A DNA stretch of 62,421 nt from Gammaproteobacteria bacterium (lineage in GTDB: Bacteria; Pseudomonadota; Gammaproteobacteria; Chromatiales; Chromatiaceae): assembly GCA_018812525.1 (NCBI GenBank), contig JAHJDE010000112.1, positions 1 through 62,421 on the forward strand, read 5' to 3'. Made by a program: the position numbers and the translations under genes. Positions 45,687-56,010 of this stretch are shown here, piece after piece. The notes beneath the pieces are model-generated. The model made no database searches. It was not told where the DNA came from and was given only the letters and a program-made list of their open reading frames with translations. How positions within the stretch are numbered: position 1 is the stretch's first letter; each line of letters starts with the position of its first letter.

Positions 45687-47123
45687 TCACTGTCCCTGAT
45701 AGAGGCCTTCGTACAGGCGCTGCTCGAACTGTACTATGGACTTTTTACTGCCGTCCGCCTTGCTGGGGAAGTAATTGGTCACGAATTGGGTGACCAGGAG
45801 ACGGTTGCCCTTGGCGGTGGTCAGGATGCCTGCCAGATTCTTGGTGCCGAAGAGGGTGCCGGTCTTGGCGACGAGCTTGCCTTTGAGGGGGGGCTTGGTG
45901 AGGCCGCGATGGTACGTGAGGGTGCCGCTCACGCCGGAGACAGGGAACAGGGCAAGGAGTTGCAAGTCCTTGTCGTTTAGACCGATATAGCGAATCACCT
46001 CGGTCAGTTGCCGGGCACTTACCCGATTGTCGCGCGAAAGACCGGAGCCGTCCCTCAGAATGGCCCGCGACAGGTCGATCCCCGCCTTCTCCTTGAGGAC
46101 CTCCTTGACGGCGGCGCTGGCGTTGGCGAAGGAACCGGGCTGGTTATAGTAGTGTCCGCCCAGGGTCTTGAAGAGGTTGTCGGCGATCAGGTTGTCCGAG
46201 CGTTTCAGCATCTGGTCCATCAGGTTCGGCAGGGGGGCGGAGAGGTGGCTCGCGATGGACTTGGCCGCGCCGTCTTCCGGCTTGCCGATCTTGATCTCGC
46301 CCGCCGGCTTGATGCCGAGCTGCTTGAGTTGATTCTCCAACACCTCCAGGGTGAATAGCGTCGGATTCTGCACGGCGAATTTCAGGGGCAGGGGCTCCTT
46401 GCGCTTACCCAGGCAACCGGAGAGGAGGTATTGGTTGTCGGGGTACGGGCTCAGCGCCAGATAACAGCGGGTGGCCTTGATCTCTTCGACGGTGACGACG
46501 GGTGCGGTGGTCCTGACGCGGATGGGCTGGTTGGCGGGGACATTGACGCGGGTCGGTTTGCCTGGCTCGCCGTCGCTGTAGATGGCGCCATACACACAGT
46601 TTCTATCCAGGGTGACCGCCGCGTTCGGTGCGCTGTAACAGGAGCCCATGTTGTCCCAGGGCAGACCCTGGGTGTGCTCGACGCCGGTAAAGGCGCTGTC
46701 GTCCAGCCAGACATTTCGTGGCTGTTCCTTGCCTTGCTGTTGTTTGTACTGGGTCAGGAGCTTCTGTAGGTCCTCGCGGGTCAGGGTGGGATCGCCGCTG
46801 AAGCGGATCACCAGGTCCTCGCCGACCTGCTCCAGGCTGGTGGTGAAGCGGAAGTCCTGCGGCAGGATGAGCCTCGCAGCCAGGGCGGTGATGACCTTCT
46901 GGGTGCTGGCGGGCGGCAGCAGCAGATCGCTGTCGTGTTCGTACAGGGGCGCGGCGTTCCCGGCCAGGGGTTGCACCAGGACCGCGTACTGGCTCCCCTC
47001 GGGCAGCAGGCCGTTCAGATCGAGGGATGCGGCCACTGCAGGTCCGGAAGCGAGACCGATCAGTACAAGGCTGAGGTGAAGCCGGGAGAAGTTCTCGAAT
47101 AACCTTGAGGTGCGAAACACCAT
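45687..47123 (-). CDS. dacB: D-alanyl-D-alanine carboxypeptidase/endopeptidase (PBP4 type)
   Basis: 478 aa periplasmic penicillin-binding protein of the PBP4/DacB class that trims peptidoglycan cross-links. Signal peptide about 1-32 (ending AVAAS). The SxxK motif is STQK (Ser73, Lys76), the SxN motif is in KRSDNLIADNLF (about 307-318) and the KTG motif in VAKTGTLFGTKNL (about 418-430). Length matches E. coli DacB. The start region is separated from the ilv genes by a repeat. Confidence 0.94.
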   Translation of the reverse strand: MVFRTSRLFENFSRLHLSLVLIGLASGPAVAASLDLNGLLPEGSQYAVLVQPLAGNAAPLYEHDSDLLLPPASTQKVITALAARLILPQDFRFTTSLEQVGEDLVIRFSGDPTLTREDLQKLLTQYKQQQGKEQPRNVWLDDSAFTGVEHTQGLPWDNMGSCYSAPNAAVTLDRNCVYGAIYSDGEPGKPTRVNVPANQPIRVRTTAPVVTVEEIKATRCYLALSPYPDNQYLLSGCLGKRKEPLPLKFAVQNPTLFTLEVLENQLKQLGIKPAGEIKIGKPEDGAAKSIASHLSAPLPNLMDQMLKRSDNLIADNLFKTLGGHYYNQPGSFANASAAVKEVLKEKAGIDLSRAILRDGSGLSRDNRVSARQLTEVIRYIGLNDKDLQLLALFPVSGVSGTLTYHRGLTKPPLKGKLVAKTGTLFGTKNLAGILTTAKGNRLLVTQFVTNYFPSKADGSKKSIVQFEQRLYEGLYQGQ

Positions 47124-47216
47124 CTGTTTTTCCCTATGACAAAATTCGGAGAACTATACGCATCTGTCCTCGAATACCGCAACTGGCCCGGCTTATCAAA
47201 TAAAGGGTTCAGAATG

Positions 47217-47368
47217 GAGGTTCTTGCAAAACTGCAAGAACCTCTTGCGGTTCAGGGATGAGTCGCCATTTTCAATGGCCTAAGCCATTGAAAATGAAGA
47301 AAACGAAAAATCGCATTTATCGTTTTCGCCTTGCAAAATGGCCAGGATGGCCATTTTGCAAGTTCCTC
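47217..47368 (-). mobile_element. MITE-like repeat family, copy 4
   Basis: Full-length 152-bp copy in reverse orientation, flanked by a perfect 4-bp direct repeat AATG (47213-47216 and 47369-47372). It occupies the middle of the 342-bp divergent gap between dacB and ilvB; the remaining 93 bp on each side must carry both promoters. No clear leader peptide or attenuator for ilvB was found in 47373-47465. Confidence 0.85.
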
Positions 47369-47465
47369 AATGGGTTCAGATCCTTGACCTGCCATTGGTA
47401 TATGGGTACGTTGTGCGATTCTGATTTTTGACTTCTTTAAGCCTGATCCCAAGGGGAGGTATGAC

Positions 47466-49196
47466 GTGGAGTTGAGTGGCGCCGAGATCCTCGTGCAATG
47501 TTTGCAGGACGAGGGTGTCGACTATGTTTTCGGTTACCCCGGCGGGTCCGTGTTGCACATCTATGACGCCCTGTTCCAGCAGGACAGGGTGCGTCACATC
47601 CTGGTGCGTCATGAACAGGGTGCCGTCCATGCCGCCGATGGCTACGCCCGTGCGACGGGCCGCCCCGGCGTCGCCCTGGTGACCTCCGGTCCCGGCGCGA
47701 CCAATGCCGTGACCGGTATTGCGACGGCCTATATGGATTCGATTCCCCTGGTGGTACTGACCGGGCAGGTCCCGACCCCCTTCATCGGCAGCGATGCCTT
47801 TCAGGAGGTGGATGCCGTGGGCATTACCCGCCCCTGCGTAAAGCACAACTTCCTGGTGAAGCGGGTGGAGGACCTGGCGGAGACCCTCAAGAAGGCCTTC
47901 TATATCGCTACCACGGGCCGGCCTGGCCCGGTGGTGGTTGATGTTCCCAAGGACGTGACCGACCCCAACATCAAGATTCCCTACCTCTACCCGAAAAAGG
48001 TCGAGATGCGTTCCTACAACCCCGTCACCAAGGGGCATCCGGGACAGATCAAGCGCGCGGTGGACTTGCTGCTCCAGGCCAAGCGGCCGGTCATCTATTC
48101 CGGCGGCGGGGTCGTCATAGGCGAGGGCTCGGAGTCCTTGCGGGAATTGGTGCGCGAGACCGGGTTTCCCATCACCAGCACCCTCATGGGGCTGGGGGCC
48201 TTTCCGGGGCAGGACCGGCAATTTCTGGGCATGCTGGGGATGCACGGCACCTACGAGGCCAACATGGCCATGCACGAGACCGACGTGCTGCTGGCCGTGG
48301 GCGCCCGCTTCGATGACCGGGTCACCGGCAAGATCGCCCACTTTTGCCCTAACGCCAAGATTATCCACATCGATATCGACCCGGCCTCCATCTCCAAGAA
48401 TGTCAAGGTGGATGTCCCTATCGTCGGGCCTGTCCGGCAGGTGCTTCAGGATATGGTCAAGGTGATCCAGGAGCGGAAGAAGGAGATCGACCGTCCGGCC
48501 ATCGAGCAGTGGTGGCAGCAGATCGAGAAGTGGCGCGGGATCGACTGTCTGCACTATGAGCAGAGCGACGAGGTGATCAAGCCCCAGTTCGCGGTCCAGA
48601 CCCTGTATAAGGTGACGGGAGGTAATATCTACCTGACCTCCGATGTGGGCCAGCACCAGATGTTCGCAGCCCAGTTCTTTCCCTTCGACAAGCCGCGCCG
48701 CTGGATCAATTCGGGCGGACTGGGAACCATGGGCTTCGGCCTGCCAGCCGCCGTGGGAGTCAAGATGGCCTTTCCGGACGAGGATGTGGCCGTGGTCACG
48801 GGTGAGGCCAGCATTCAGATGTGCATCCAGGAACTGGCCACCTGCAAGCAGCACGACCTGCCGCTCAAAATCATCCTGCTCAACAACGGCTACATGGGCA
48901 TGGTGCGCCAGTGGCAGGAGTTCTTCTACGACGGCCGCTACTCCCACTCCTACGTCGATTCCCTGCCCGATTTCGTCAAGCTGGCCGAGAGCTTCGGCCA
49001 TGTGGGGATGCAGGTGACCAAGCCCGGCGACCTGGAGTCGGCCTGCCGGGAGGCCTTCGCCATGAAGGACCGGCTGGTGTTCCTGGACGTGATCGTAGAC
49101 CCATCCGAGAACGTCTATCCCATGATCGAGGCGGGCAAGGGACATCATGAGATGTATCTTTCGCCCCATCTATCCTCGGAAAGGGAGCTGGCCTGA
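47466..49196 (+). CDS. ilvB: Acetolactate synthase, large subunit
   Basis: 576 aa TPP enzyme, first common step of branched-chain amino acid synthesis. Catalytic Glu is in [16 protein letters not shown] (about 43-58). The FAD/regulatory middle domain has [17 protein letters not shown]. The TPP/Mg motif, usually GDGS, here reads [15 protein letters not shown] (about 447-461), a variant also seen with Glu in related bacteria. Start is GTG at 47466, 7 nt after GGGGAGG. Ends one base into ilvH (TGATG). Confidence 0.95.
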   Translation: MELSGAEILVQCLQDEGVDYVFGYPGGSVLHIYDALFQQDRVRHILVRHEQGAVHAADGYARATGRPGVALVTSGPGATNAVTGIATAYMDSIPLVVLTGQVPTPFIGSDAFQEVDAVGITRPCVKHNFLVKRVEDLAETLKKAFYIATTGRPGPVVVDVPKDVTDPNIKIPYLYPKKVEMRSYNPVTKGHPGQIKRAVDLLLQAKRPVIYSGGGVVIGEGSESLRELVRETGFPITSTLMGLGAFPGQDRQFLGMLGMHGTYEANMAMHETDVLLAVGARFDDRVTGKIAHFCPNAKIIHIDIDPASISKNVKVDVPIVGPVRQVLQDMVKVIQERKKEIDRPAIEQWWQQIEKWRGIDCLHYEQSDEVIKPQFAVQTLYKVTGGNIYLTSDVGQHQMFAAQFFPFDKPRRWINSGGLGTMGFGLPAAVGVKMAFPDEDVAVVTGEASIQMCIQELATCKQHDLPLKIILLNNGYMGMVRQWQEFFYDGRYSHSYVDSLPDFVKLAESFGHVGMQVTKPGDLESACREAFAMKDRLVFLDVIVDPSENVYPMIEAGKGHHEMYLSPHLSSERELA

Positions 49197-49687
49197 TGCG
49201 ACACATTATCTCCATTCTGATCGAGAACGAATCCGGCGCCCTGTCGCGTGTGGCGGGCCTCTTCTCCGCGCGCGGCTACAATATCGAATCCCTGACCGTG
49301 GCGCCAACCCAGGACGAGACCCTGTCCCGCATGACCCTGGTGACCCGCGGCAGCGAGGCCATCATCGAGCAGATCACCAAGCAGCTCAACAAGTTGGTGG
49401 ACGTGGTCAAGCTGGTGGACCTCTTCGAGGTGCCACACCTGGAGCGGGAACTAATGCTCATCAAGGTTCGCGCCGAGAAGGACGACCGCGAGGAGATCAA
49501 GCGCCTGGCGGACATTTTCCGCGCCAGTATCATCGATGTGACCGACAGCAGTTACATCATCGAGATGACCGGTAGCGGCAATAAGCTTGATAACTTCATC
49601 AGTGTCTTGAAGCCGGAGCAGATCCTTGAGCTGGTTCGTACCGGTCCCTGCGGCATCGCCCGCGGGGATAAGGGGTTGGTTCTGTAA
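49196..49687 (+). CDS. ilvH: Acetolactate synthase, small regulatory subunit
   Basis: 163 aa regulatory partner of IlvB. The N-terminal ACT domain begins [20 protein letters not shown] and contains RGYNIESLTVAPTQD; a C-terminal ACT-like domain follows from about 85. It should confer valine feedback inhibition. Translationally coupled to ilvB. Confidence 0.96.
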   Translation: MRHIISILIENESGALSRVAGLFSARGYNIESLTVAPTQDETLSRMTLVTRGSEAIIEQITKQLNKLVDVVKLVDLFEVPHLERELMLIKVRAEKDDREEIKRLADIFRASIIDVTDSSYIIEMTGSGNKLDNFISVLKPEQILELVRTGPCGIARGDKGLVL

Positions 49688-50869
<1,182 letters not shown>

Positions 50870-50883
50870 TCTTCGGTTCCATA

Positions 50884-51035
50884 GAGGAACTTGCAAAATG
50901 GCCTTCCTGGCCATTTTGCAAGACGAAAACGAAAAATGCGATTTTTCGTTTTCGTCATATTCAATGGCTTAGGCCATTGAATATGACGGTTCATCCCTGA
51001 ACCGCAAGAGGCTCTTGCAGTTTTGCAAGAACCTC
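50884..51035 (+). mobile_element. MITE-like repeat family, copy 5
   Basis: Full-length 152-bp copy in the same orientation as copy 2, 14 bp after the ilvC stop. Flanks are CATA (left) and AATA (right), three of four matching, which is a weak target duplication. The terminal arms GAGGAACTTGCAAAA and TTTTGCAAGAACCTC are intact. Confidence 0.85.
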
Positions 51036-51046
51036 AATAGATCTCT

Positions 51047-51172
51047 TTTCGCGGCAGAGCCGCTCCCACGGCGGTGGGAGCGGCTCTGCCGCGAAAATAG
51101 GCGGTTTCGCTCAATCAGATCGACCAAATCTGAGCGCGATATTGTCCAACTTATTTTCCGGACAGCTTCTTA
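51047..51172. repeat. Compound palindromic repeat, copy B (convergent ilvC/PuuD-like gap)
   Basis: Same order of parts as 23653-23787: the long hairpin TTTCGCGGCAGAGCCGCTCC with its complement, TAGGCGGTTTCGCTCAATCA, GACCAAATCTGAGCGCG, and TTATTTTCCGGACAGC. Its right end overlaps the stop codon of the gene at 51170. Together with MITE copy 5 it fills the 300-bp convergent gap. Confidence 0.8.
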
Positions 51173-51766
51173 GAAAGGCATGCCGTGGGCGAAGGCAGTC
51201 ATGCCCAGCAGCATGGGGATGGAGAGCATGCTGTTGGTGCGCGAGGCGAGGAAGGCGATGCGCTTGGCGCTGGCCTTTTGCTCATCGGTGGCCGGGGTCA
51301 TGCCCAGGAGTTTCTTCTGGTTGGGCCAGATCAGGACCCAGACATTGAACAACATGATGGTGCCGAGCCAGGCACCCATGCCGATGACCTCGAAGCCCGG
51401 CTGGAAGCTAAATGCAGCCATAACGCCGGAACCGGGGGCAGAGTGGAGTGCTTCCAGGGCCATGCTGCCGCTCAGCCAGGTGGCGACGGCGGCCCAGCGG
51501 AACCAAAACAGGGCGCGAGGGGCGATGTACTTATTGATGGCGGCGGGGCCGGGTTCCTTGTCGGCTATGGCCTGGGCCACGGCGGGGATCTGTACGAAGT
51601 TGAAGTAGTAGAGCAGGCCGACCCAGGCAATGCCGACAATCACATGGAACCAGACCCAGACCTCCCAGAGATTGATGGCGCCCTTGGGACCGAGCAGGAA
51701 GATGAAGATAACGGCCAGGACGATGCCGGCGATGATTGTGCCGCCACGGGTTTCTAAGGGATTCAT
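51170..51766 (-). CDS. PuuD-like (urate hydroxylase N-terminal type) membrane protein
   Basis: 198 aa membrane protein with about five helices, starting RGGTIIAGIVLAVIFIFLLG. It resembles the membrane part of PuuD, but the cytochrome c domain that follows in true urate hydroxylases is absent. Conserved WVWFHVIVGIAWVGLLYYFNF (split near 37-57) and SRTNSMLSIPMLLGM are typical. No purine-degradation genes are nearby, so assigning urate oxidation would be premature. Confidence 0.78.
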   Translation of the reverse strand: MNPLETRGGTIIAGIVLAVIFIFLLGPKGAINLWEVWVWFHVIVGIAWVGLLYYFNFVQIPAVAQAIADKEPGPAAINKYIAPRALFWFRWAAVATWLSGSMALEALHSAPGSGVMAAFSFQPGFEVIGMGAWLGTIMLFNVWVLIWPNQKKLLGMTPATDEQKASAKRIAFLASRTNSMLSIPMLLGMTAFAHGMPF

Positions 51767-51942
51767 GGAAATTGCCTCCGGTGAATGATATGGATCAAGT
51801 CTAAACTCAAGTCATGGCCGAGGACTTTACTTGGTTATTGCCAAGGTTTCAATGTCGCCTGTGGCGATTCATCTCCCTTGTGGATGCCGGCCTCCTCTGG
51901 CAGATTGCCTGTGAACAGTTTTTTGTGCAGGGGGACTGAAGC

Positions 51943-53724
51943 ATGTGCGGCATCTGCGGTGAATTGAGATTCGACGGCCGGCCGGCCGGCATGGGGGCCG
52001 TTGGCCGGATGATGGAACGGTTGGAGCAGCGCGGGCCGGACCATGGCGGCAGTTACAGTGACGGGCCGTTGGGCTTCGGTCACAGGCGGTTGGCCATCAT
52101 CGACCTGTCGGAACAGTCGAACCAGCCCATGGTGGATGCGGAGCTGGGGCTGGCCCTGGTCTTCAACGGCACCCTCTACAACTACCGGGAGCTGCGCGAG
52201 GAGCTGCGCGGCCGGGGCTATCACTTTTTCTCCGGCGGCGATACGGAGGTCATCCTCAAGGCCTACCGGGAGTGGGGTGACGGCTGCGTGGGGCGGCTGC
52301 ACGGCATGTTCGCTTTCGCCCTCTGGGACATGCGGGCGAAACGGCTGTTCCTGGGCCGGGACCGCTTCGGCATCAAGCCGCTCTATTTCACGAGCGACGG
52401 GCAGCGGTTCCGCTTCGCCTCCAATACCCAGGCGCTGCTGGCGGGGGGCGGTGTGGATACAGCCATCGACCCGGTGGCGCTCCACTTCCAGTTCAGCCTG
52501 CACGGGGTGGTGCCCGCCCCGCGCACCATCTTCCAGGGTGTACGCAAGCTGCCCCCGGCCCATGTGATGGCGGTGGAGTCCGGCGCTGTGCAGCCCGCCA
52601 GGCCCTATTGGCGGCTCGAAGCCACCCGGCCAGAACGTCCCCTGAGCGAGGGCGAATGGATCGAGACCATTCACGCCGGGCTGCGTTCGGCGGTACAGAA
52701 GCGCAATAAGGTGGCCGACGTGCCCGTGGGGGTGCTGCTCTCCGGCGGGCTCGATTCCAGCCTGCTGGTGGCCCTGTTGGCCGAGGGCGGTGTCTCCGAT
52801 CTGCGCACCTTCTCCATCGGTTTCGAGGACCATCCCGACGAGAAGGGGAGCGAGTTCGAGTTTTCCGATCCGGTGGCGGAACGTTACCGGACTCGCCATC
52901 GCAAGTTCCTGGTCCCCAACGATCAGGTCCTGCGACGCCTGCCCGAGGCGGTGGATGCCATGGCCGAGCCCATGTTCGGCCAGGATGCGGTGGCCTTCTA
53001 TCTGTTGGGCGAGCAGGTCTCGCAGGAGGTCAAGGTGGTGCAGTCGGGGCAGGGGGCGGACGAGGTCTTCGGCGGCTATTTCTGGTATCCGCGCATGGCA
53101 GCCGAGACCGGGGGCAGCCGGCTGGAGCGCTTCCGCAAGCACTACTTCGACCGCGACCATTCGGAGTTTCTGACCCTGGTCCGGCCCGCCTACCGGGGCG
53201 AGGACCACACCGGAGAATATATTGCCGGGCGGCTCGGCGAGCCGGGGGCGGGGACCTTCATGGATGCGGTCCTGCGTCTGGATGCCACCACCCTGATCGT
53301 CGATGACCCGGTCAAGCGGGTGGACAACATGACCATGGCCTGGGGCCTGGAGGCGCGCGTCCCCTTCCTCGATCACCACCTGGTGGAGCTGGCCGCCCGT
53401 TGCCCGCCGGAGCTGAAACTTAGGGACAACGGAAAATACCCCCTCAAGGCCATCGCCCGCGGGCTGTTGCCCGATAGCGTCATCGATCGCCCCAAGGGCT
53501 ATTTCCCCATGCCCGCGCTGAAATACGTGCGTGGCGAATTTCTGCACTTCATGCGGGATATCCTCGACTCCAGGGCCTGCCGTGAGCGCGGCGTTTTCGA
53601 GCGCGGCACTATCGAATTGCTGCTCTCGGCCCCGGAGATGCATCACACCCGCATCCACGGCAGCAAGCTCTGGCATTGCGCCCTGTTCGAGTTCTGGCTG
53701 CAACGCCATATCGACCGGGGTTGA
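51943..53724 (+). CDS. N-acetylglutaminylglutamine amidotransferase (asparagine-synthase fold)
   Basis: 593 aa asparagine-synthetase-like enzyme. The N-terminal glutaminase domain begins MCGICGELRF with Cys2 as nucleophile; the synthase domain has the PP-loop LLSGGLDSSLLVAL (about 266-279). The sequence and length fit the amidotransferase that makes the osmolyte N-acetylglutaminylglutamine amide rather than ordinary AsnB. The partner dipeptide ligase normally encoded beside it is not in this window. Transcribed alone; divergent from the PuuD-like gene. Confidence 0.8.
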   Translation: MCGICGELRFDGRPAGMGAVGRMMERLEQRGPDHGGSYSDGPLGFGHRRLAIIDLSEQSNQPMVDAELGLALVFNGTLYNYRELREELRGRGYHFFSGGDTEVILKAYREWGDGCVGRLHGMFAFALWDMRAKRLFLGRDRFGIKPLYFTSDGQRFRFASNTQALLAGGGVDTAIDPVALHFQFSLHGVVPAPRTIFQGVRKLPPAHVMAVESGAVQPARPYWRLEATRPERPLSEGEWIETIHAGLRSAVQKRNKVADVPVGVLLSGGLDSSLLVALLAEGGVSDLRTFSIGFEDHPDEKGSEFEFSDPVAERYRTRHRKFLVPNDQVLRRLPEAVDAMAEPMFGQDAVAFYLLGEQVSQEVKVVQSGQGADEVFGGYFWYPRMAAETGGSRLERFRKHYFDRDHSEFLTLVRPAYRGEDHTGEYIAGRLGEPGAGTFMDAVLRLDATTLIVDDPVKRVDNMTMAWGLEARVPFLDHHLVELAARCPPELKLRDNGKYPLKAIARGLLPDSVIDRPKGYFPMPALKYVRGEFLHFMRDILDSRACRERGVFERGTIELLLSAPEMHHTRIHGSKLWHCALFEFWLQRHIDRG

Positions 53725-53781
53725 AATGCTGGCCCGCAGGCTCCACCTATGCGAATTGTCAAAATAAACGAGGCAAGCGCA

Positions 53782-54102
53782 ATGGACGTAATGGAACGAA
53801 TCAAACAACAGGTCGAAAACAACCCCGTCATCATCTTCATGAAGGGCACTCCGCAATTCCCCCTGTGCGGTTTCTCATCTCGCGCGGCGGCGGCGCTCAA
53901 GGAATGCGGCGAACCCTTCGCCCACGTCAATGTACTGCAAGACCCTGAGATCTTCGAAAACCTCCCCCGCTTCGCCGACTGGCCGACCTTTCCCCAGGTC
54001 TATATCAAGGGCGAGTTGATCGGCGGCTGCGACATCACCCTGGAGATGCAGGCCAGCGGGGAGTTGCAGCGGATGGTCAAAGAGGCGGTCGGCAAGGTCT
54101 GA
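53782..54102 (+). CDS. grxD: Monothiol glutaredoxin (Grx4 type)
   Basis: 106 aa CGFS-type glutaredoxin that carries 2Fe-2S clusters and partners with BolA proteins. The active site CGFSSRAA is at about 30-37, preceded by FMKGTPQFPL. WPTFPQVYIKGELIGGCDI near 67-85 is the glutathione-binding loop. The ATG at 53782 follows GAGG by 8 nt and gives the usual MDVMERIKQQV start; an ATG at 53749 is in frame but has no ribosome site. Confidence 0.94.
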   Translation: MDVMERIKQQVENNPVIIFMKGTPQFPLCGFSSRAAAALKECGEPFAHVNVLQDPEIFENLPRFADWPTFPQVYIKGELIGGCDITLEMQASGELQRMVKEAVGKV

Positions 54103-54129
54103 AATCGCTTCTTGGGGCGGAAGCCCGCC

Positions 54130-54771
54130 TCACAACTCCCAGGGCTTCTCCACGCAGAGCCGGTCCCACTGGTTGAGGATGTGACAGAAGAGCCCCGCCG
54201 TGCCTTCGGCATCATAGATGGCGGAGTGGGCCTCGTGGCCGTTCCAGTTCATGCCGGCGGCCTTGGCGGCCTTGGCCAGGACGGTCTGGCCGAAGGCGAG
54301 GCCGGCGAGGGTGACGGTGTCGAAGGTGCTGAAGGGGTGGAAGGGGTTGCGTTTGATCTGTGCCCGCTGCACGGCGGCGTTGAGAAAGCCCAGATCGAAG
54401 AAGGCGTTGTGTCCTACCAGGATGGCCCGGGTGCAGCCGCTGGCCTTGACCGCCTTGCGGATGGGTTCGAAGATTTTTTTCAGGGCTGCCGCCTCGGGCA
54501 GTGCGTCCCGGAAGGGGTGTTCGGGATCGATGCCGTTGAACTCCAGGGCCTTGGGGTCGAGGCGCGCGCCGGGGAATGCCTCTACATGGCAGGCCAGGGT
54601 CTCGCCGGGATGGAGCAGCCCCGCATCGTCCATGTAGAGGGTCACCGCCGCGATCTCCAGCAGGGCATCGGTGGCGGCGTTGAAGCCGCCCGTCTCCACA
54701 TCGACGACGACTGGCAGATAGCCGCGAAAACGCTTGGCGATGGCGTGGTTGTAAGGGACTTCTGCCTTCAT
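54130..54771 (-). CDS. rnt: Ribonuclease T
   Basis: 213 aa DEDDh 3'-5' exoribonuclease that trims tRNA and other stable RNA ends. Exo [11 protein letters not shown] (about 22-31), Exo [14 protein letters not shown] (about 119-130) and Exo [17 protein letters not shown] (about 180-193) carry the four acidic residues and the catalytic His. Converges on grxD with a 27-bp gap. Confidence 0.94.
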   Translation of the reverse strand: MKAEVPYNHAIAKRFRGYLPVVVDVETGGFNAATDALLEIAAVTLYMDDAGLLHPGETLACHVEAFPGARLDPKALEFNGIDPEHPFRDALPEAAALKKIFEPIRKAVKASGCTRAILVGHNAFFDLGFLNAAVQRAQIKRNPFHPFSTFDTVTLAGLAFGQTVLAKAAKAAGMNWNGHEAHSAIYDAEGTAGLFCHILNQWDRLCVEKPWEL

Positions 54772-55072
54772 GGACGGGGGGCTCGGTGTTGTATTCGGAA
54801 TAAAGGGGCATGCACAAGGGTCCCTGTCATTTGTTTTTATGTTACAGGCTGTTGCGGAATATATCTAAGACGGTTTTTGCTGGATCGGTAATCCCCGAAT
54901 TTCTGTTTCCCAATTAAGGGCTTGCCGCGAACTGGGACGACCGCTATTCTACGCTGCAGTATTGGGCTAAGGCGCCAAAATAGCCAAATCGTTGTATTGA
55001 GGGGACACCGATTCTATCTCCGTGGCCAGGAGAGGGCCGGTGAAAAAGATTTTCCTGCCTGGAAACCGACCG
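54772..55072. other. Divergent rnt-mlaA gap, no gene or repeat recognised
   Basis: 301 bp, more A/T-rich than its surroundings. No member of the window's repeat families, no tRNA-like fold and no good ORF was seen. Promoters for rnt and mlaA should lie here. AGGAGA at 55028-55033 precedes an in-frame GTG at 55040 that is a possible alternative mlaA start. Confidence 0.5.
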
Positions 55073-55816
55073 ATGACAACAAAACTAAGAGTGCAGACGA
55101 TTTTGCTTGTCGGCTTGCTGGCCATACTGGCCGGTTGTGCCACCAACGGCGAGCGGGACCCGCGCGATCCCTGGGAAGGCTACAATCGCGGCATGTACAA
55201 TTTCAACGACAAGCTGGACAGGGCCATCCTCAAGCCCCTGGCAAAGGGATATCAGGCCATCACGCCCGATCCGGTTGACCGCGGCGTCACCAACTTCTTC
55301 TCCAACCTCGCCGATGTCAATTCCGCCGTCAACAATATCTTGCAGTTTAAGCTGGCGCGGGCCTCGTCGGATGTCTGGCGTGTGATCATCAACTCCACCA
55401 TCGGCCTCTTCGGGGTGGTGGACGTGGCCAGCAAGCTGCACCTCGATAAGTATGGCGAGGACTTCGGGCAGACCTTCGGCTACTGGGGTGTCGGCCCTGG
55501 ACCTTATTTCGTTTGGCCCCTCCTGGGTCCCAGCACCGTGCGCGACTCGGTGGGCATGGTCGGGGACTGGTATATGGACCCGGTCAACTATGTCGATCCG
55601 GATGCCCTGCGCTACGGCTTGAAGGGTTTGCGCATCATCGACAAGCGCGCCGATCTCCTGAGTGCTTCCAATGTCCTGGAAGAGGCGGCGCTGGACCCCT
55701 ACGCCTTCGTGCGCGATGCCTACTTGCAGAAGCGTGAGGATCAGGTCGAAGACGGTGCCTCGGATGAGCCCGCACCGGGCGAGGCTGGTACTGGCGAGAT
55801 CCCGGAAAAGTGGTGA
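55073..55816 (+). CDS. mlaA: Phospholipid-retrograde transport lipoprotein MlaA (VacJ)
   Basis: 247 aa outer-membrane lipoprotein that removes misplaced phospholipids from the outer leaflet. The lipobox is LAGC with Cys22. The family signature DPWEGYNRGMYNFNDKLDRA comes next, and the ring-forming helices contain YWGVGPGPYFVWPLLGPSTVRD. The ATG at 55073 gives a normal lipoprotein signal; the GTG at 55040 has a better ribosome site and would add 11 residues. Other mla genes are not in the window. A strong terminator follows. Confidence 0.93.
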   Translation: MTTKLRVQTILLVGLLAILAGCATNGERDPRDPWEGYNRGMYNFNDKLDRAILKPLAKGYQAITPDPVDRGVTNFFSNLADVNSAVNNILQFKLARASSDVWRVIINSTIGLFGVVDVASKLHLDKYGEDFGQTFGYWGVGPGPYFVWPLLGPSTVRDSVGMVGDWYMDPVNYVDPDALRYGLKGLRIIDKRADLLSASNVLEEAALDPYAFVRDAYLQKREDQVEDGASDEPAPGEAGTGEIPEKW

Positions 55817-55852
55817 CCCCGGTTTCTTCCGCCTGAAGCCATCCTCAAAAAT

Positions 55853-55880
55853 AGCCCCCCGTCAGGGGGCTTTTTTTTTT
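55853..55880 (+). terminator. Rho-independent terminator after mlaA
   Basis: Stem AGCCCCC (55853-55859) and GGGGGCT (55865-55871) with a 5-nt loop, followed by ten T. It lies 36 bp after the mlaA stop and isolates the pyruvate dehydrogenase genes. Confidence 0.9.
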
Positions 55881-56010
55881 GCTGAAAAACAAGGTTTTCT
55901 CTGTCTATATCCGGTTTCTCCGGCCTGATATCCTCCAGTGATAAGAAGTTGACTGCCACGCTCATGCATTAGGCTGGCAGACGAATCCTGACAAGCGAGG
56001 ATGGCACTGC

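Noticed and set aside
47373-47465. Attenuator or leader peptide for ilvB
   Set aside because: No run of Leu/Val/Ile codons in a short frame and no terminator-antiterminator pair could be seen.
54772-55072. tRNA or small RNA gene in the rnt-mlaA gap
   Set aside because: No cloverleaf-type pairing, GTTCGA-type T-loop or CCA end was found.
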